Below, in pieces: positions 63,966-64,000 of a stretch of DNA of 64,000 nucleotides (position 1 is the first letter of the stretch; the number at the start of each line of letters is the position of its first letter). This DNA comes from Roseburia zhanii. Lineage in GTDB: Bacteria; Bacillota; Clostridia; Lachnospirales; Lachnospiraceae. Under the pieces are notes generated by a model. That model was not told where the DNA came from. It saw only the letters and a list, made by a program, of their open reading frames with translations, and did no database searches. Both the position numbers and the translations under genes were made by a program. The stretch covers positions 236,698-300,697 of the forward strand of contig NZ_JACOPH010000003.1 in assembly GCF_014287635.1 (NCBI RefSeq). Reading direction: 5' to 3'.

Positions 63966-64000
63966 GTGACATCAAAATTAGACATGAAAAAAGACTTCCC
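63966..64000 (+). CDS. Possible start of a further gene, cut by the window end
   Basis: From GTG 63966 or ATG 63984 the frame reads ...LDMKKDFP and is open to the edge. The start KKDFP is seen in some class V aminotransferases and cysteine desulfurases, but twelve codons cannot show that. No strong ribosome binding site is present. Confidence 0.2.
   Translation, partial: MTSKLDMKKDF

Overview
The window looks like chromosomal core DNA of a low-GC, Gram-positive anaerobe of the class Clostridia, most likely Lachnospiraceae. The signs are strong AGGAGG ribosome binding sites with AT-rich spacers, TTGACA/TATAAT-type promoters, a T-box leader on pheST, a Rex repressor, formate-tetrahydrofolate ligase with FolD, a Cys/Gly-rich tiny protein of a kind I recall from Lachnospiraceae, and many secreted proteins with Lachnospiraceae-like C-terminal modules. 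Species cannot be named from the sequence alone. No tRNA, rRNA, CRISPR array, prophage or intact transposase was seen.

Layout: 1-368 is the 3' end of an L,D-transpeptidase gene. 0.4-9 kb holds an AP2/HNH-like protein, threonine synthase, an orphan CheX/CheY-like pair, a two-component system and a Si-type citrate synthase. 8.9-10 kb is deoC-cdd. 10.0-10.5 kb carries a 6S RNA gene followed by an unusual array of about eleven short degenerate repeats and a terminator. 10.5-17.6 kb has a SpoIID-like protein, a YihY-type membrane protein and T-box-pheS-pheT. 17.7-19.4 kb is a pair of paralogous secreted proteins. 19.5-23 kb is queA facing aroA and tyrA. 23.2-29.6 kb holds an EF-G-like GTPase, a secreted protein and leuS.

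29.6-36.4 kb is a secreted-protein island. A divergent XRE regulator sits beside two 19-bp operators bracketing a good promoter, which drives a 1.2-kb-residue CHAP/ricin/dockerin/Cys-repeat protein. A BspA-type leucine-rich repeat protein and another exported protein follow. 36.4-37.7 kb has four small genes. 37.7-41.2 kb is a GntR-controlled unit with a candidate Re-citrate (or homocitrate-type) synthase, its regulator and isocitrate dehydrogenase. Its promoter overlaps one of two TTGTATACAA operators.

41.2-54.2 kb is mostly housekeeping: ABC-F, Rex, Nnr, alanine racemase, MazF without a visible antitoxin, a CBS/CorC protein, YebC, an O-acetylhomoserine sulfhydrylase, glycogen synthase, a TepA-like ClpP-fold protease and UppP. 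54.2-60.6 kb is FtsK/SpoIIIE, formate-THF ligase, FolD and a zinc-ribbon TPR protein. 61.1-63.9 kb has a PD-(D/E)XK protein with tandem GIEQ repeats, xpt with a membrane protein, and a probably leaderless rlmH.

Intergenic DNA carries several palindromic elements that the genes do not explain: two about 140-bp elements with GTTACTGTTCA terminal inverted repeats and nested hairpins (plus a solo hairpin of the same end sequence), a 317-bp element with arms over 100 bp, and a 21-bp hairpin sequence present twice in opposite orientation 30 kb apart. Together with the 6S-linked repeat array and the XRE operator pair, these are the most interesting non-routine signals.
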